Shown in pieces: positions 1 to 5,608 of a stretch of 13,293 bases of DNA. Below the pieces are notes generated by a model. That model worked only from the letters and a program-made list of their open reading frames with translations, was not told where the DNA came from and searched no databases. Position 1 is the stretch's first letter, and each line of letters starts with the position of its first letter. This DNA comes from an uncultured Clostridia bacterium. GTDB lineage: Bacteria > Bacillota > Clostridia > TANB77 > CAG-508. Location: contig CALYAH010000141.1 of assembly GCA_944393455.1 (NCBI GenBank), positions 1-13,293 of the forward strand. The letters are read 5' to 3'. The position numbers and the translations under genes are program-made.

Positions 1-424
1 TTTTATTTGTTTCTTTTAGTCCATCACATAACAATTCAAATAATGATTTATGTGAATCTAATCCAATGTCATAAGTTCCCTTTGGACCGTCATGCCCTAA
101 TCTTGTTCCTTGACCTCCTGCCATAGTAACTACTGCAAGTTCTCCATTTTTTATAGCTTTTTGCCCTATTTTTTCGTATCTTTTATAATCATCATTTAAT
201 TTGTATTTATCTAAGAAGTCTATCGGTGTGATTGTTTCTTTTGTCTTTTCCTCTTCTTTTTTAGTTCCCTTATACAAACTATCAATTAGAGCAAAATCTA
301 TCTCCTCTATCTCTTCTAATAATTTTTTTTGATGAGCTTCATCTAAAGTATCATAATGATTTAATAGATGTTCTTGCCCATATTTTTTTAAAGTTGCTTT
401 TATTTCTTCTATATTACTACTCAT
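1..424 (-). CDS. UDPGP-family UDP-sugar pyrophosphorylase (UDP-N-acetylglucosamine or UDP-glucose type), N-terminal part
   Basis: The frame starts at ATG 422-424 and runs off the left edge, giving 141 residues. AAAAGGAG lies 7 nt upstream of the ATG. Residues 101-117 carry the nucleotide-binding signature MAGGQGTRLGHDGPKGT, which is the uridylyltransferase loop of the eukaryote-like UDPGP family (UAP1 and UGP2 relatives). It is distinct from the GalU/GlmU type. The first 95 or so residues are a charged helical N-terminal region, as is usual in this family. Members join UTP to a sugar-1-phosphate, releasing pyrophosphate, in the cytoplasm. The substrate (GlcNAc-1-P, GalNAc-1-P or Glc-1-P) cannot be settled from this fragment. 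About two thirds of the protein lies outside the window. The family assignment is firm and the substrate is open. Confidence 0.88.
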   Translation of the reverse strand, partial: MSSNIEEIKATLKKYGQEHLLNHYDTLDEAHQKKLLEEIEEIDFALIDSLYKGTKKEEEKTKETITPIDFLDKYKLNDDYKRYEKIGQKAIKNGELAVVTMAGGQGTRLGHDGPKGTYDIGLDSHKSLFELLCDGLKETNK

Positions 425-460
425 AAAAAAACTCCTTTTCTTTTTATATTTTCTACTATA

Positions 461-489
461 TATATATACTATTTTTTTTAAAATATCAA
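461..489 (-). promoter_or_regulatory. Putative sigma-A promoter for the UDPGP-family gene
   Basis: On the minus strand TTGATA (484-489) is followed by a 17-nt spacer and TATATA (461-466), about 37 nt before the start codon. It lies in the 73-nt gap after the upstream leftward gene, where no terminator is seen. The gene may therefore also be read from the promoter at 1049-1077. AT-rich sequence makes chance boxes common. Confidence 0.45.
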
Positions 490-497
490 CCTTTTAC

Positions 498-977
498 CTA
501 TATTTTATCTGTTTTCCTTTCTCCCGTAGTGTTTAACATGTTTTTATATGTATCTATAATTTCATCTAGTTTATATGATATCTCTTCCATGTCATAACAA
601 TCTATTATTTTTACTTGATTACTTTTTGCTGTCCATTTTTCTATATTCTTATTTATATTTTTTATATAATTTTCTTTTCCCTTAATAAATATTACCATTT
701 TTTTATTTTGTTCTATATCATTTTTTATTTTTTTAAATTTATTTAAATCGTCATTCTTCCAATTAATTTTAAATATTTTTTCTTTAGTCTCTTCTTTTAA
801 ATTCATATTTGAAAGTAATTTTTTCATTGTTTCTTCTAAGTTATTTTCTGTTAATACAATAACTTCTTTATTTTCTTCTATTTTTTTATTGATATATGGT
901 AAACTTATCATTTCAAAATGATAATCACTTGCATAAAGTGCACATGTTTTTTCTTTTGTTAATTGATTTTTATTCAT
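498..977 (-). CDS. Hypothetical protein with a possible MEDS-like N-terminal pattern
   Basis: This is a 159-residue soluble, lysine- and isoleucine-rich protein with no signal peptide or membrane segment. AAGGGG lies about 13 nt upstream of the ATG at 975-977. Residues 12-45 (CALYASDYHFEMISLPYI, then a helix and EVIVLTE) follow the layout of MEDS sensory domains: an aromatic-rich first strand, a helix ending in PYI/PFI, a helix, then a hydrophobic strand. Later strands VIFIKG (near 94-99) and VKIIDCYD (near 122-129) suit a small alpha/beta fold. No catalytic motif is visible. It is transcribed away from spoIIR from a promoter overlapped by a palindrome. The MEDS resemblance is my reading of the pattern and is weak; the safe name is hypothetical protein. 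Confidence 0.7.
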   Translation of the reverse strand: MNKNQLTKEKTCALYASDYHFEMISLPYINKKIEENKEVIVLTENNLEETMKKLLSNMNLKEETKEKIFKINWKNDDLNKFKKIKNDIEQNKKMVIFIKGKENYIKNINKNIEKWTAKSNQVKIIDCYDMEEISYKLDEIIDTYKNMLNTTGERKTDKI

Positions 978-1042
978 TAAAAATCAGCCCCTTCAAATTT
1001 ATTAAAGCATACGGAAATTAATATTCTCCCGTTTCGGCTTAC

Positions 1043-1057
1043 TGGTAAATTTTACCA
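1043..1057. promoter_or_regulatory. Perfect 7-1-7 palindrome, putative operator
   Basis: TGGTAAA (1043-1049), one T, then TTTACCA (1051-1057) form an exact inverted repeat. It overlaps the -10 box (1049-1054) of the leftward promoter, which is a typical place for a dimeric repressor. It is also about 60 bp upstream of the possible spoIIR promoter. The cognate regulator is unknown. Confidence 0.5.
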
Positions 1058-1077
1058 TTTTATTTCAAATATGTCAA
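1049..1077 (-). promoter_or_regulatory. Putative sigma-A promoter for the 498-977 gene
   Basis: On the minus strand a consensus TTGACA (1072-1077), a 17-nt spacer and TAAAAT (1049-1054) stand about 70 nt before the start codon. The transcribed leader can form a 6-bp hairpin between 1011-1016 and 1027-1032 (ACGGAA with TCCCGT, one wobble pair), upstream of the ribosome binding site. Confidence 0.65.
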
Positions 1078-1117
1078 TAATATTTCAAATAAAATTCATC
1101 GACATTTTTTGCAAATC

Positions 1118-1146
1118 GTATATTTTTTTCAATTTTGGCAATAATT
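1118..1146 (+). promoter_or_regulatory. Possible sigma-F promoter of spoIIR
   Basis: GTATA (1118-1122) and GGCAATAATT (1137-1146) are separated by 14 nt, about 45 nt before the spoIIR start codon. They match the -35 (GTATA/GCATA) and -10 (GGnnAnAnT) elements of forespore sigma-F promoters, with a spacer about 1 nt shorter than the common one. spoIIR is a known sigma-F target in spore formers, which makes the match more believable. No good sigma-A box is seen here. Confidence 0.5.
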
Positions 1147-1190
1147 AAGTTAAAGAATATTTTAGAAAAAAAGTTTTTTGGAGGTAACTG

Positions 1191-1856
1191 ATGAAAAAAA
1201 TAATAAATTTATTTAAAAATCCCAAGGTAAAAATGGTAATCATTTTAAGTATATTACTTTTTATATATACAACAATTTGTGCTTTTTCTTACGCACAAAA
1301 TATTTCTACTGATATAGCAAGCAGTGTTTTTAGATTACATGTATTGGCTAACAGTGATAGTCAAGAAGACCAAAATTTGAAATATAAAGTCCGTGACAAC
1401 TTATTAGCTTATATGAATGAAATTTGTAAAGATTGTTGGGCAAAACAAGAAGCAATTAATTTAGTAGAAAAAAATAAGGATGCTTTTAAACAAATTGCTT
1501 TAGAAACAATAAAAAACGAAGGATATTCTTATGATGTGAACATCAGTATAGGAAATTTTGAATTTCCTACAAAAGAATATGGCGATATTTCTCTACCCGC
1601 TGGCTTTTATGATGCATTAAGAGTTGAAATTGGAGAAGCAAAAGGCCAAAATTGGTGGTGTGTTATGTTTCCTCCTCTATGTTTCGTAGATATAAGTTCT
1701 GGTATAGTTCCAGATGAGTCAAAAGAACAATTAGAAAGCACTTTAACCGAGGAAGAATTTGCACTTGTTTCTGACCATTCTGATTCAGAAATTCAATTTA
1801 AATTTAAATTATTAGAATTTTTTAATCGTAATGGTTTAATTACCGCAAAAAAATAG
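1191..1856 (+). CDS. spoIIR: Stage II sporulation protein R
   Basis: SpoIIR is the forespore-made signalling protein. It is exported into the intermembrane space and triggers SpoIIGA to process pro-sigma-E in the mother cell. The 221-residue product has a basic N-terminus and one hydrophobic segment at about 14-33 (signal or anchor). It then shows the family signatures RLHVLANSDS (48-57), KYKVRDNLL (64-72), the PAGFYDALRVEIG region (136-148) and GQNWWCVMFPPLCFV (152-166). Length is normal for the family. GGAGG lies 6 nt before the ATG. The gene stands alone between a possible sigma-F promoter and a strong terminator, so it is probably its own transcription unit. Identification is secure from the motifs. 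Confidence 0.96.
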   Translation: MKKIINLFKNPKVKMVIILSILLFIYTTICAFSYAQNISTDIASSVFRLHVLANSDSQEDQNLKYKVRDNLLAYMNEICKDCWAKQEAINLVEKNKDAFKQIALETIKNEGYSYDVNISIGNFEFPTKEYGDISLPAGFYDALRVEIGEAKGQNWWCVMFPPLCFVDISSGIVPDESKEQLESTLTEEEFALVSDHSDSEIQFKFKLLEFFNRNGLITAKK

Positions 1857-1894
1857 TTGCATTTATTTCGACTTTATGCTATATTAATTAAGAT

Positions 1895-1927
1895 AAAATA
1901 GAGTGTTATGAGTACACTCTATTTTTG
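1895..1927 (+). terminator. Intrinsic terminator of spoIIR
   Basis: A 12-bp perfect stem pairs 1895-1906 with 1914-1925 around a 7-nt loop. The 3' arm ends in a T-run. It lies 38 nt after the spoIIR stop codon. Confidence 0.85.
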
Positions 1928-1951
1928 TTTGAGGATACAATTCTTTATAAT
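1925..1951 (+). promoter_or_regulatory. Putative murA promoter
   Basis: A perfect TATAAT at 1946-1951 lies 31 nt before the murA start. The best -35 is TTGTTT (1925-1930) with a short 15-nt spacer, so the -35 assignment is weak. It begins inside the terminator tail of spoIIR, which fits murA being transcribed separately. Confidence 0.45.
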
Positions 1952-1982
1952 ACAATAAACAAAACTAATGGGGGTAATATAA

Positions 1983-3242
1983 TTGGAAAAGTTAGTAGTG
2001 ACAGGTCCTTCTCCTTTAAGAGGTGAAGTAACCATAAGCGGGGCAAAAAATGCAGCAGTAGCAATTTTACCAGCTACACTTTTAATCGATGGAGTATGTA
2101 CAATTGAAAACTTACCAAATATAAGTGATATAAAAATCTCTTGTGAGATATTAGAAAAATTAGGAGCAAAAATCACTTGGAAAGATAAAAACACTATTAC
2201 TGTTGACACAACTCAAATAAAAACAACTAAAGCACCTTTAGATTTAACAAGTAAATTTAGAGCTTCTTATTATGTTATTGGAGCAATGCTTAGTAGAAAA
2301 GGTGAAATCGAAGTTGGTATGCCAGGTGGTTGCAAATTAGGAGCAAGACCAATTGACCAACATATCAAAGGTTTTGAAGCATTAGGTGCTAGCGTAACAG
2401 TAGAAAAAGGAAAAATATATGCAAAAGCAAAAAAATTAAAAGGCTGTCCTATTTATATGGATATTGTTTCAGTTGGTGCTACTATTAACGTTATGTTATC
2501 AGCTGTTTTAGCAAAAGGCACTACTATTATAGACAATGCTGCAAAAGAACCTCATATTGTTGATGTAGCTAACTTTTTAAATACAATGGGAGCAGATATT
2601 AGAGGTGCTGGAACAGATGTTATAAAAATAAATGGTGTTGAAAAATTACACGGAAACGCTACTTACTCTGTTGTTCCTGACCAAATTGAAGCTGGTACTT
2701 TTATGCTTGCAGCAGTAGCAACTAGAGGAGATTTAACATTAAAAAACTGTATTACAAAACACTTAGAATCAATTACTGCCAAAATTATAGAAGTTGGTGG
2801 AAATGTAGAAGATAATGGTGATAGCATTCGAGTTTGGTGTAACAAAAGACCTTCTAAAGCCAATATAAAAACATTACCTTATCCAGGTTTTCCTACAGAT
2901 TTACAACCTCAAATGGGTGTTGTATTAGCTTTAGCAAATGGAACTAGTGTTATTAATGAAGGCATTTGGGATTCTAGATTCCAATATACAGAAGAACTAA
3001 ACAAAATGGGAGCAAAAATTACTGCGCATGGAAAAAGAGCATTTTTTGAGGGAGTAAAAAAATTATCAGGTGCTCCAGTTTATTCTTCTGACTTAAGGGC
3101 TGGTGCAGCTTTAGTTATTGCTGGAACAGCAGCTCAAGGAGTTACAGAAATTTATAATCTAGAACATATTGATAGAGGATATGAAAATATCGAAGAAAAA
3201 TTTAGAAAAATCGGTGCAAAAATCGAGAGAGTAACCGAATAA
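1983..3242 (+). CDS. murA: UDP-N-acetylglucosamine 1-carboxyvinyltransferase
   Basis: MurA catalyses the first committed step of peptidoglycan synthesis, moving enolpyruvate from phosphoenolpyruvate to UDP-GlcNAc in the cytoplasm. The 419-residue product has the expected length and the two-lobe EPT fold. Visible landmarks are SGAKNAA with Lys22, Arg93 in KFRASYY, the catalytic and fosfomycin-binding Cys117 in GGCKLGARPID, and Asp306 in PGFPTDLQPQ. The start is TTG: an in-frame TAA sits directly before it (1980-1982), and GGGGG at 1970-1974 is correctly spaced. Low-GC Gram-positives often have two paralogues; from this window I cannot say whether this is the MurAA or MurAB type. Cys at the active site predicts fosfomycin sensitivity of the enzyme (inference). 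Confidence 0.97.
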   Translation: MEKLVVTGPSPLRGEVTISGAKNAAVAILPATLLIDGVCTIENLPNISDIKISCEILEKLGAKITWKDKNTITVDTTQIKTTKAPLDLTSKFRASYYVIGAMLSRKGEIEVGMPGGCKLGARPIDQHIKGFEALGASVTVEKGKIYAKAKKLKGCPIYMDIVSVGATINVMLSAVLAKGTTIIDNAAKEPHIVDVANFLNTMGADIRGAGTDVIKINGVEKLHGNATYSVVPDQIEAGTFMLAAVATRGDLTLKNCITKHLESITAKIIEVGGNVEDNGDSIRVWCNKRPSKANIKTLPYPGFPTDLQPQMGVVLALANGTSVINEGIWDSRFQYTEELNKMGAKITAHGKRAFFEGVKKLSGAPVYSSDLRAGAALVIAGTAAQGVTEIYNLEHIDRGYENIEEKFRKIGAKIERVTE

Positions 3243-3295
3243 AAAAATTAACACACATAATTTTTAAGAAATAGAAAAGCAAAGGATGAAAACAA

Positions 3296-4084
3296 ATGTT
3301 AAATTTTTGTAGTTTATACAGTGGAAGCAGTGGAAATAGTCTTTTTGTAGAAACCAAAGACACAAAATTATTAGTTGATGCTGGTGTAAGTTGTAAAAAA
3401 ATAGAAAATGCATTAAATGATATTTCAGTTGATCCAAGTTCTATTGATGGCATTTTAATAACACATGAACACTCAGACCACGTTCAAGGTTTGGGTACAC
3501 TTGCAAGAAAATTTGATTTACCGGTATTTGTTAATCAAGAAACTTTAGATGCTATGCCTAAACAAAAAGATAAAATTCCTGAAAAAAATATAAAAACATT
3601 TAAAGTAAGTGACAAATTTGAAATTGGAGATTTACTAATTAATCCTTTTTCTATCCCACATGATGCTGCAAACCCTTGTGGTTTTAATATATATAAAGGA
3701 GATAAAAAAATAAGTATAGCAACAGATATTGGTCATATGACAAATAACATTTTAAAAAATCTAGAAGAAAGCTTATTTATTATGTTAGAATCTAACTATG
3801 ATCCAGAAGTGCTTCGCTGCTCATCTTATCCTTTCTCATTAAAATCCAGAATTGCTGGTCCTACAGGTCACTTACCAAATGAAATAGCTGGAAAAACTAT
3901 TTCTTACCTTTTGAAAGGTGGATTAAAACATGCTATGCTAGGTCATTTAAGTAAAGAAAGCAATTTTCCTGCACTAGCTTATCAAACTGTATTAGATGAA
4001 TTAATTGCAAATAATTATGATGAAAATAGTTTATCTCTTAGTGTTGCGTCTAGAGATGTACATAGTAAATTAATTGAATTGTAA
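3296..4084 (+). CDS. walJ: WalJ/YycJ-like metallo-beta-lactamase-fold hydrolase (putative 5'-3' exonuclease)
   Basis: This 262-residue MBL-fold protein matches the YycJ/WalJ type. The N-terminus LNFCSLYSGSSGN (2-14) is characteristic. The metal motif is THEHSDH (56-62, with His57, His59, Asp61 and His62), followed by IPHDA and TDIGH further on, which supply the remaining metal ligands. A family member from Bacillus anthracis has been reported as a double-strand DNA exonuclease, but the cellular role is not settled. A modest AAGGATG site precedes the ATG. It follows murA by 53 nt without a terminator, so the two are probably cotranscribed. It precedes rlmH, the same neighbourhood as in Bacillus, where yycJ and rlmH (yydA) lie close together. 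The walRK kinase genes are not in this window. Confidence 0.88.
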   Translation: MLNFCSLYSGSSGNSLFVETKDTKLLVDAGVSCKKIENALNDISVDPSSIDGILITHEHSDHVQGLGTLARKFDLPVFVNQETLDAMPKQKDKIPEKNIKTFKVSDKFEIGDLLINPFSIPHDAANPCGFNIYKGDKKISIATDIGHMTNNILKNLEESLFIMLESNYDPEVLRCSSYPFSLKSRIAGPTGHLPNEIAGKTISYLLKGGLKHAMLGHLSKESNFPALAYQTVLDELIANNYDENSLSLSVASRDVHSKLIEL

Positions 4085-4086
4085 CT

Positions 4087-4118
4087 CCCAATTTGGATTT
4101 ACCCCAAGTTGGGTTTTT
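4087..4118 (+). terminator. Hairpin with T-run between walJ and rlmH
   Basis: A 10-bp stem with one G-T wobble pairs 4087-4096 (CCCAATTTGG) with 4104-4113 (CCAAGTTGGG) around a 7-nt loop and is followed by five T. It starts 3 nt after the walJ stop and ends 15 nt before the rlmH start. No promoter for rlmH is visible, so it may be a partial terminator or an mRNA end-protecting stem. Confidence 0.6.
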
Positions 4119-4132
4119 AAAAAGGAGAAGGT

Positions 4133-4612
4133 ATGTTAAATATTAATATTATATGTGTTGGAAAAATAAAAGAAAAATATTTAAAAGATGCTTTAGATGA
4201 ATATTCTAAAAGGTTATGTCGTTATTGTAAATTAAGCTTTACTGAACTATCTGACGAAAAAATTCCAGATAAATTAAATGCTAGTTTAGAAAATGAAATA
4301 AAAACAAAAGAATGTACTAATATTATAAATCATATAAAAAAAGATTCTTATGTAATAGCTTTGGATTTGAGTGGCAGACAATTTACTTCTGAAGAATTTT
4401 CTAAAAAAATAGATGATTTATCTATGGAAACCAGTCATATTACATTTATTATTGGTGGTTCTTTAGGTCTTACTCAAGAATTATTAAGTCAATGTAATTT
4501 AAAAGTTTGTTTTTCTAAAATGACTTTTCCTCATCAGCTTATTCGCGTGTTTTTGTTAGAGCAAATTTTTAGAGCTTTTAAAATTTCAAATGGGGAAACG
4601 TATCATAGATAG
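4133..4612 (+). CDS. rlmH: 23S rRNA (pseudouridine1915-N3)-methyltransferase
   Basis: RlmH methylates N3 of pseudouridine 1915 in helix 69 of 23S rRNA, using S-adenosylmethionine, on assembled 70S ribosomes. It is a homodimeric SPOUT (trefoil knot) enzyme. The 159-residue length is exact for the family. Landmarks are the N-terminal INIICVGKIKEKY (4-16), the knot motif IIGGSLGL (106-113), and the C-terminus HQLIRVFLLEQIFRAFKI plus NGETYHR (134-159), which ends in the conserved Tyr-His. GGAG lies 5 nt before the ATG. It is the last gene of the rightward block. The assignment is certain from the C-terminal signature. Confidence 0.97.
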   Translation: MLNINIICVGKIKEKYLKDALDEYSKRLCRYCKLSFTELSDEKIPDKLNASLENEIKTKECTNIINHIKKDSYVIALDLSGRQFTSEEFSKKIDDLSMETSHITFIIGGSLGLTQELLSQCNLKVCFSKMTFPHQLIRVFLLEQIFRAFKISNGETYHR

Positions 4613-4620
4613 GCTATTTT

Positions 4621-4675
4621 ACTTCAAAAAATAATACGATAAGTTAGTTTTGTATTGTTTTTTGAAGTTTTTTTG
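4621..4675 (+). terminator. Intrinsic terminator of rlmH
   Basis: A long stem pairs 4621-4631 with 4658-4668 (11 bp), continues through one wobble pair, then pairs 4633-4637 with 4652-4656 (5 bp) around a 14-nt loop. Seven T follow. It starts 8 nt after the rlmH stop. Confidence 0.85.
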
Positions 4676-4742
4676 ATTTTACTTGAATTATAATTTTTTT
4701 CACGATTAAAAATATTGTTATAAATAAAATTATTTTTGACAT
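4644..4742 (-). CDS. Possible 32-residue hydrophobic basic peptide
   Basis: A short minus-strand frame starts at ATG 4740-4742 with AGGAAAG 6 nt upstream. It encodes a peptide beginning MSKIILFITIFLIVKK, continuing IIIQVKSKK and ending KTIQN. One hydrophobic segment (about 4-14) is followed by a lysine-rich tail with no acidic residue. That build resembles small membrane-acting peptides such as type I toxins, but I do not recognise the family. A weak TATAAT lies upstream on the same strand with no clear -35. The frame runs back into the rlmH terminator. In sequence this AT-rich a chance frame of this size is quite possible. Confidence 0.25.
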   Translation of the reverse strand: MSKIILFITIFLIVKKIIIQVKSKKLQKTIQN

Positions 4743-4814
4743 AAACAACTTTCCTTTTTTTATTTTGCTTATTATATCTTGTTTTCCATTTTTTTTTAAT
4801 ACATTTTGTACTTT

Positions 4815-4843
4815 TTGAAAAAATCAACATAATATGGTATAAT
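4815..4843 (+). promoter_or_regulatory. Strong sigma-A promoter of the structured unit
   Basis: TTGAAA (4815-4820), a 17-nt spacer and a perfect TATAAT (4838-4843), preceded by TGG as an extended -10. Transcription would start near 4850, 224 nt before the ATG at 5074. It is one of the best promoters in the window. Confidence 0.8.
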
Positions 4844-4849
4844 AATAGG

Positions 4850-5565
4850 TAGAATGGCTCGCCCATTTTTAGTATATTATTATAAGTGCTTTTATAGCAC
4901 TTATGCGAACATTGAAAATTTAGACTTTTCAAAAGTTTTCAAAAGTTAACATTGTGAATATTTATTATATGGAGCATAAGAGACATTGCACACCTTTTTT
5001 GGTGATTTATAATGGGTATTTTAGTTAATTGAACTTTTGAAAGTAAAGCGGTAACCCCGCAGGAGGAAATATTATGGAACAAAGGATCTCAACCGCAGAA
5101 CGGCTAGATGGCATCAAAAAATATTGCTACGTCTTTGAAGACGGTAGCATTATTAAAAAGGAGACTGTTACAAATCTCCTAAAGCATATGGAATCGACTA
5201 TGGAAGCGACGGATTCCATTGACTTAAATGAACATGTGTTTTCATTGCATGTTCATTTAAGTAATGAACAAATCCTTACCTTCTTGGGGACTGTTAATTA
5301 TAGTCCCCCATTAGTTGATGGTGCAGTATATACTGCATCTATTAACAGTATATCTCTTCACAAAGAGGTATCTGTTCCGGATTCAAGAGGAATCTGGATA
5401 AAATTTTCTCTTAAGGAACAGGAGTTTACTCCCGTAATAGGAGAAGTGCTCTTCCAGAAGTACGACTGGGAAAGCGTAGAAGAAGAAGAGATTTACTCTA
5501 TGGAGAAGATATTTTCTCCTAGGGTTACTTGGGTAAAACTAGTAGAATAATTTCTACTAGTTTTT
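4850..5565 (+). ncRNA. Highly structured transcript of about 715 nt (leader plus hairpin-saturated frame), family unknown
   Basis: The unit runs from the predicted start near 4850 to the terminator. Leader pairings seen: 4853-4857 with 4863-4867; 4882-4890 with 4896-4904 (9 bp perfect); an enclosing helix 4937-4947 with 5032-5042 (11 bp); inside it 4961-4969 with 5008-5016 and 4991-4994 with 5001-5004; then 5048-5051 with 5057-5060 just before the AGGAGG. Within the frame the stems continue end to end, for example 5120-5154, 5159-5180, 5188-5219, 5222-5262, 5286-5308, 5320-5339, 5344-5376, 5376-5398, 5405-5446, 5449-5474, 5502-5519 and 5535-5564. By hand count more than half of the frame's bases are paired locally. 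Size and form recall large structured bacterial RNAs (OLE, GOLLD, ROOL), but I see no identity to any of them. It may be a dual-function RNA. Confidence 0.6.
5074..5550 (+). CDS. Unrecognised 158-residue protein encoded by hairpin-saturated DNA
   Basis: The frame has an ideal AGGAGG (5061-5066) 7 nt before the ATG and stays open for 158 codons. The product is soluble with no signal or membrane segment. It has a mixed N-terminal third, a central part rich in beta-prone residues (near 53-115) and an acidic stretch DWESVEEEEIYSMEKIF around 131-147, and ends WVKLVE. It does not match any family I know. Codon use differs from every neighbour: CGG, CTC, TCC, GGG, CCC and ACG codons are frequent, and the GC content is visibly higher. 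The coding strand folds into about fifteen consecutive hairpins, and the TAA stop is part of the four-base loop of the terminator. The long frame and perfect ribosome site favour real translation; the pervasive stems show a second constraint on the sequence. It could instead be an RNA gene with a fortuitous frame. Confidence 0.6.
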   Translation: MEQRISTAERLDGIKKYCYVFEDGSIIKKETVTNLLKHMESTMEATDSIDLNEHVFSLHVHLSNEQILTFLGTVNYSPPLVDGAVYTASINSISLHKEVSVPDSRGIWIKFSLKEQEFTPVIGEVLFQKYDWESVEEEEIYSMEKIFSPRVTWVKLVE

Positions 5566-5566
5566 C
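5535..5566 (+). terminator. Intrinsic terminator overlapping the stop codon
   Basis: A 13-bp perfect stem pairs 5535-5547 with 5552-5564 around the loop TAAT (5548-5551), followed by further T. The TAA stop of the 158-codon frame is in the loop, so coding region and terminator are fused. Confidence 0.9.
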
Positions 5567-5608
5567 TTTTTGTTAAATAAAATTTTTCGACCTAATTCGA
5601 CAAATATT

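Noticed and set aside
1919..2209. Minus-strand open frame of 96 codons over the start of murA
   Set aside because: It is antisense to the well-identified murA, has no ribosome site and no protein-like motifs.
2663..2863. Minus-strand open frame inside murA
   Set aside because: Shadow of the murA coding frame, without its own signals.
3202..3453. Minus-strand open frame over the murA-walJ junction
   Set aside because: Antisense to two certain genes; no ribosome site.
4624..4932. Minus-strand open frame of 102 codons across the rlmH terminator and the strong promoter
   Set aside because: It overlaps a terminator, a sigma-A promoter and leader hairpins, and its lysine/asparagine-rich product looks like translated AT-rich spacer.
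4850..5565. Assignment of the structured unit to OLE, GOLLD, ROOL or a known riboswitch
   Set aside because: Size and hairpin density are similar, but I could not match any conserved sequence element, and those RNAs are not known to be full-length coding frames.
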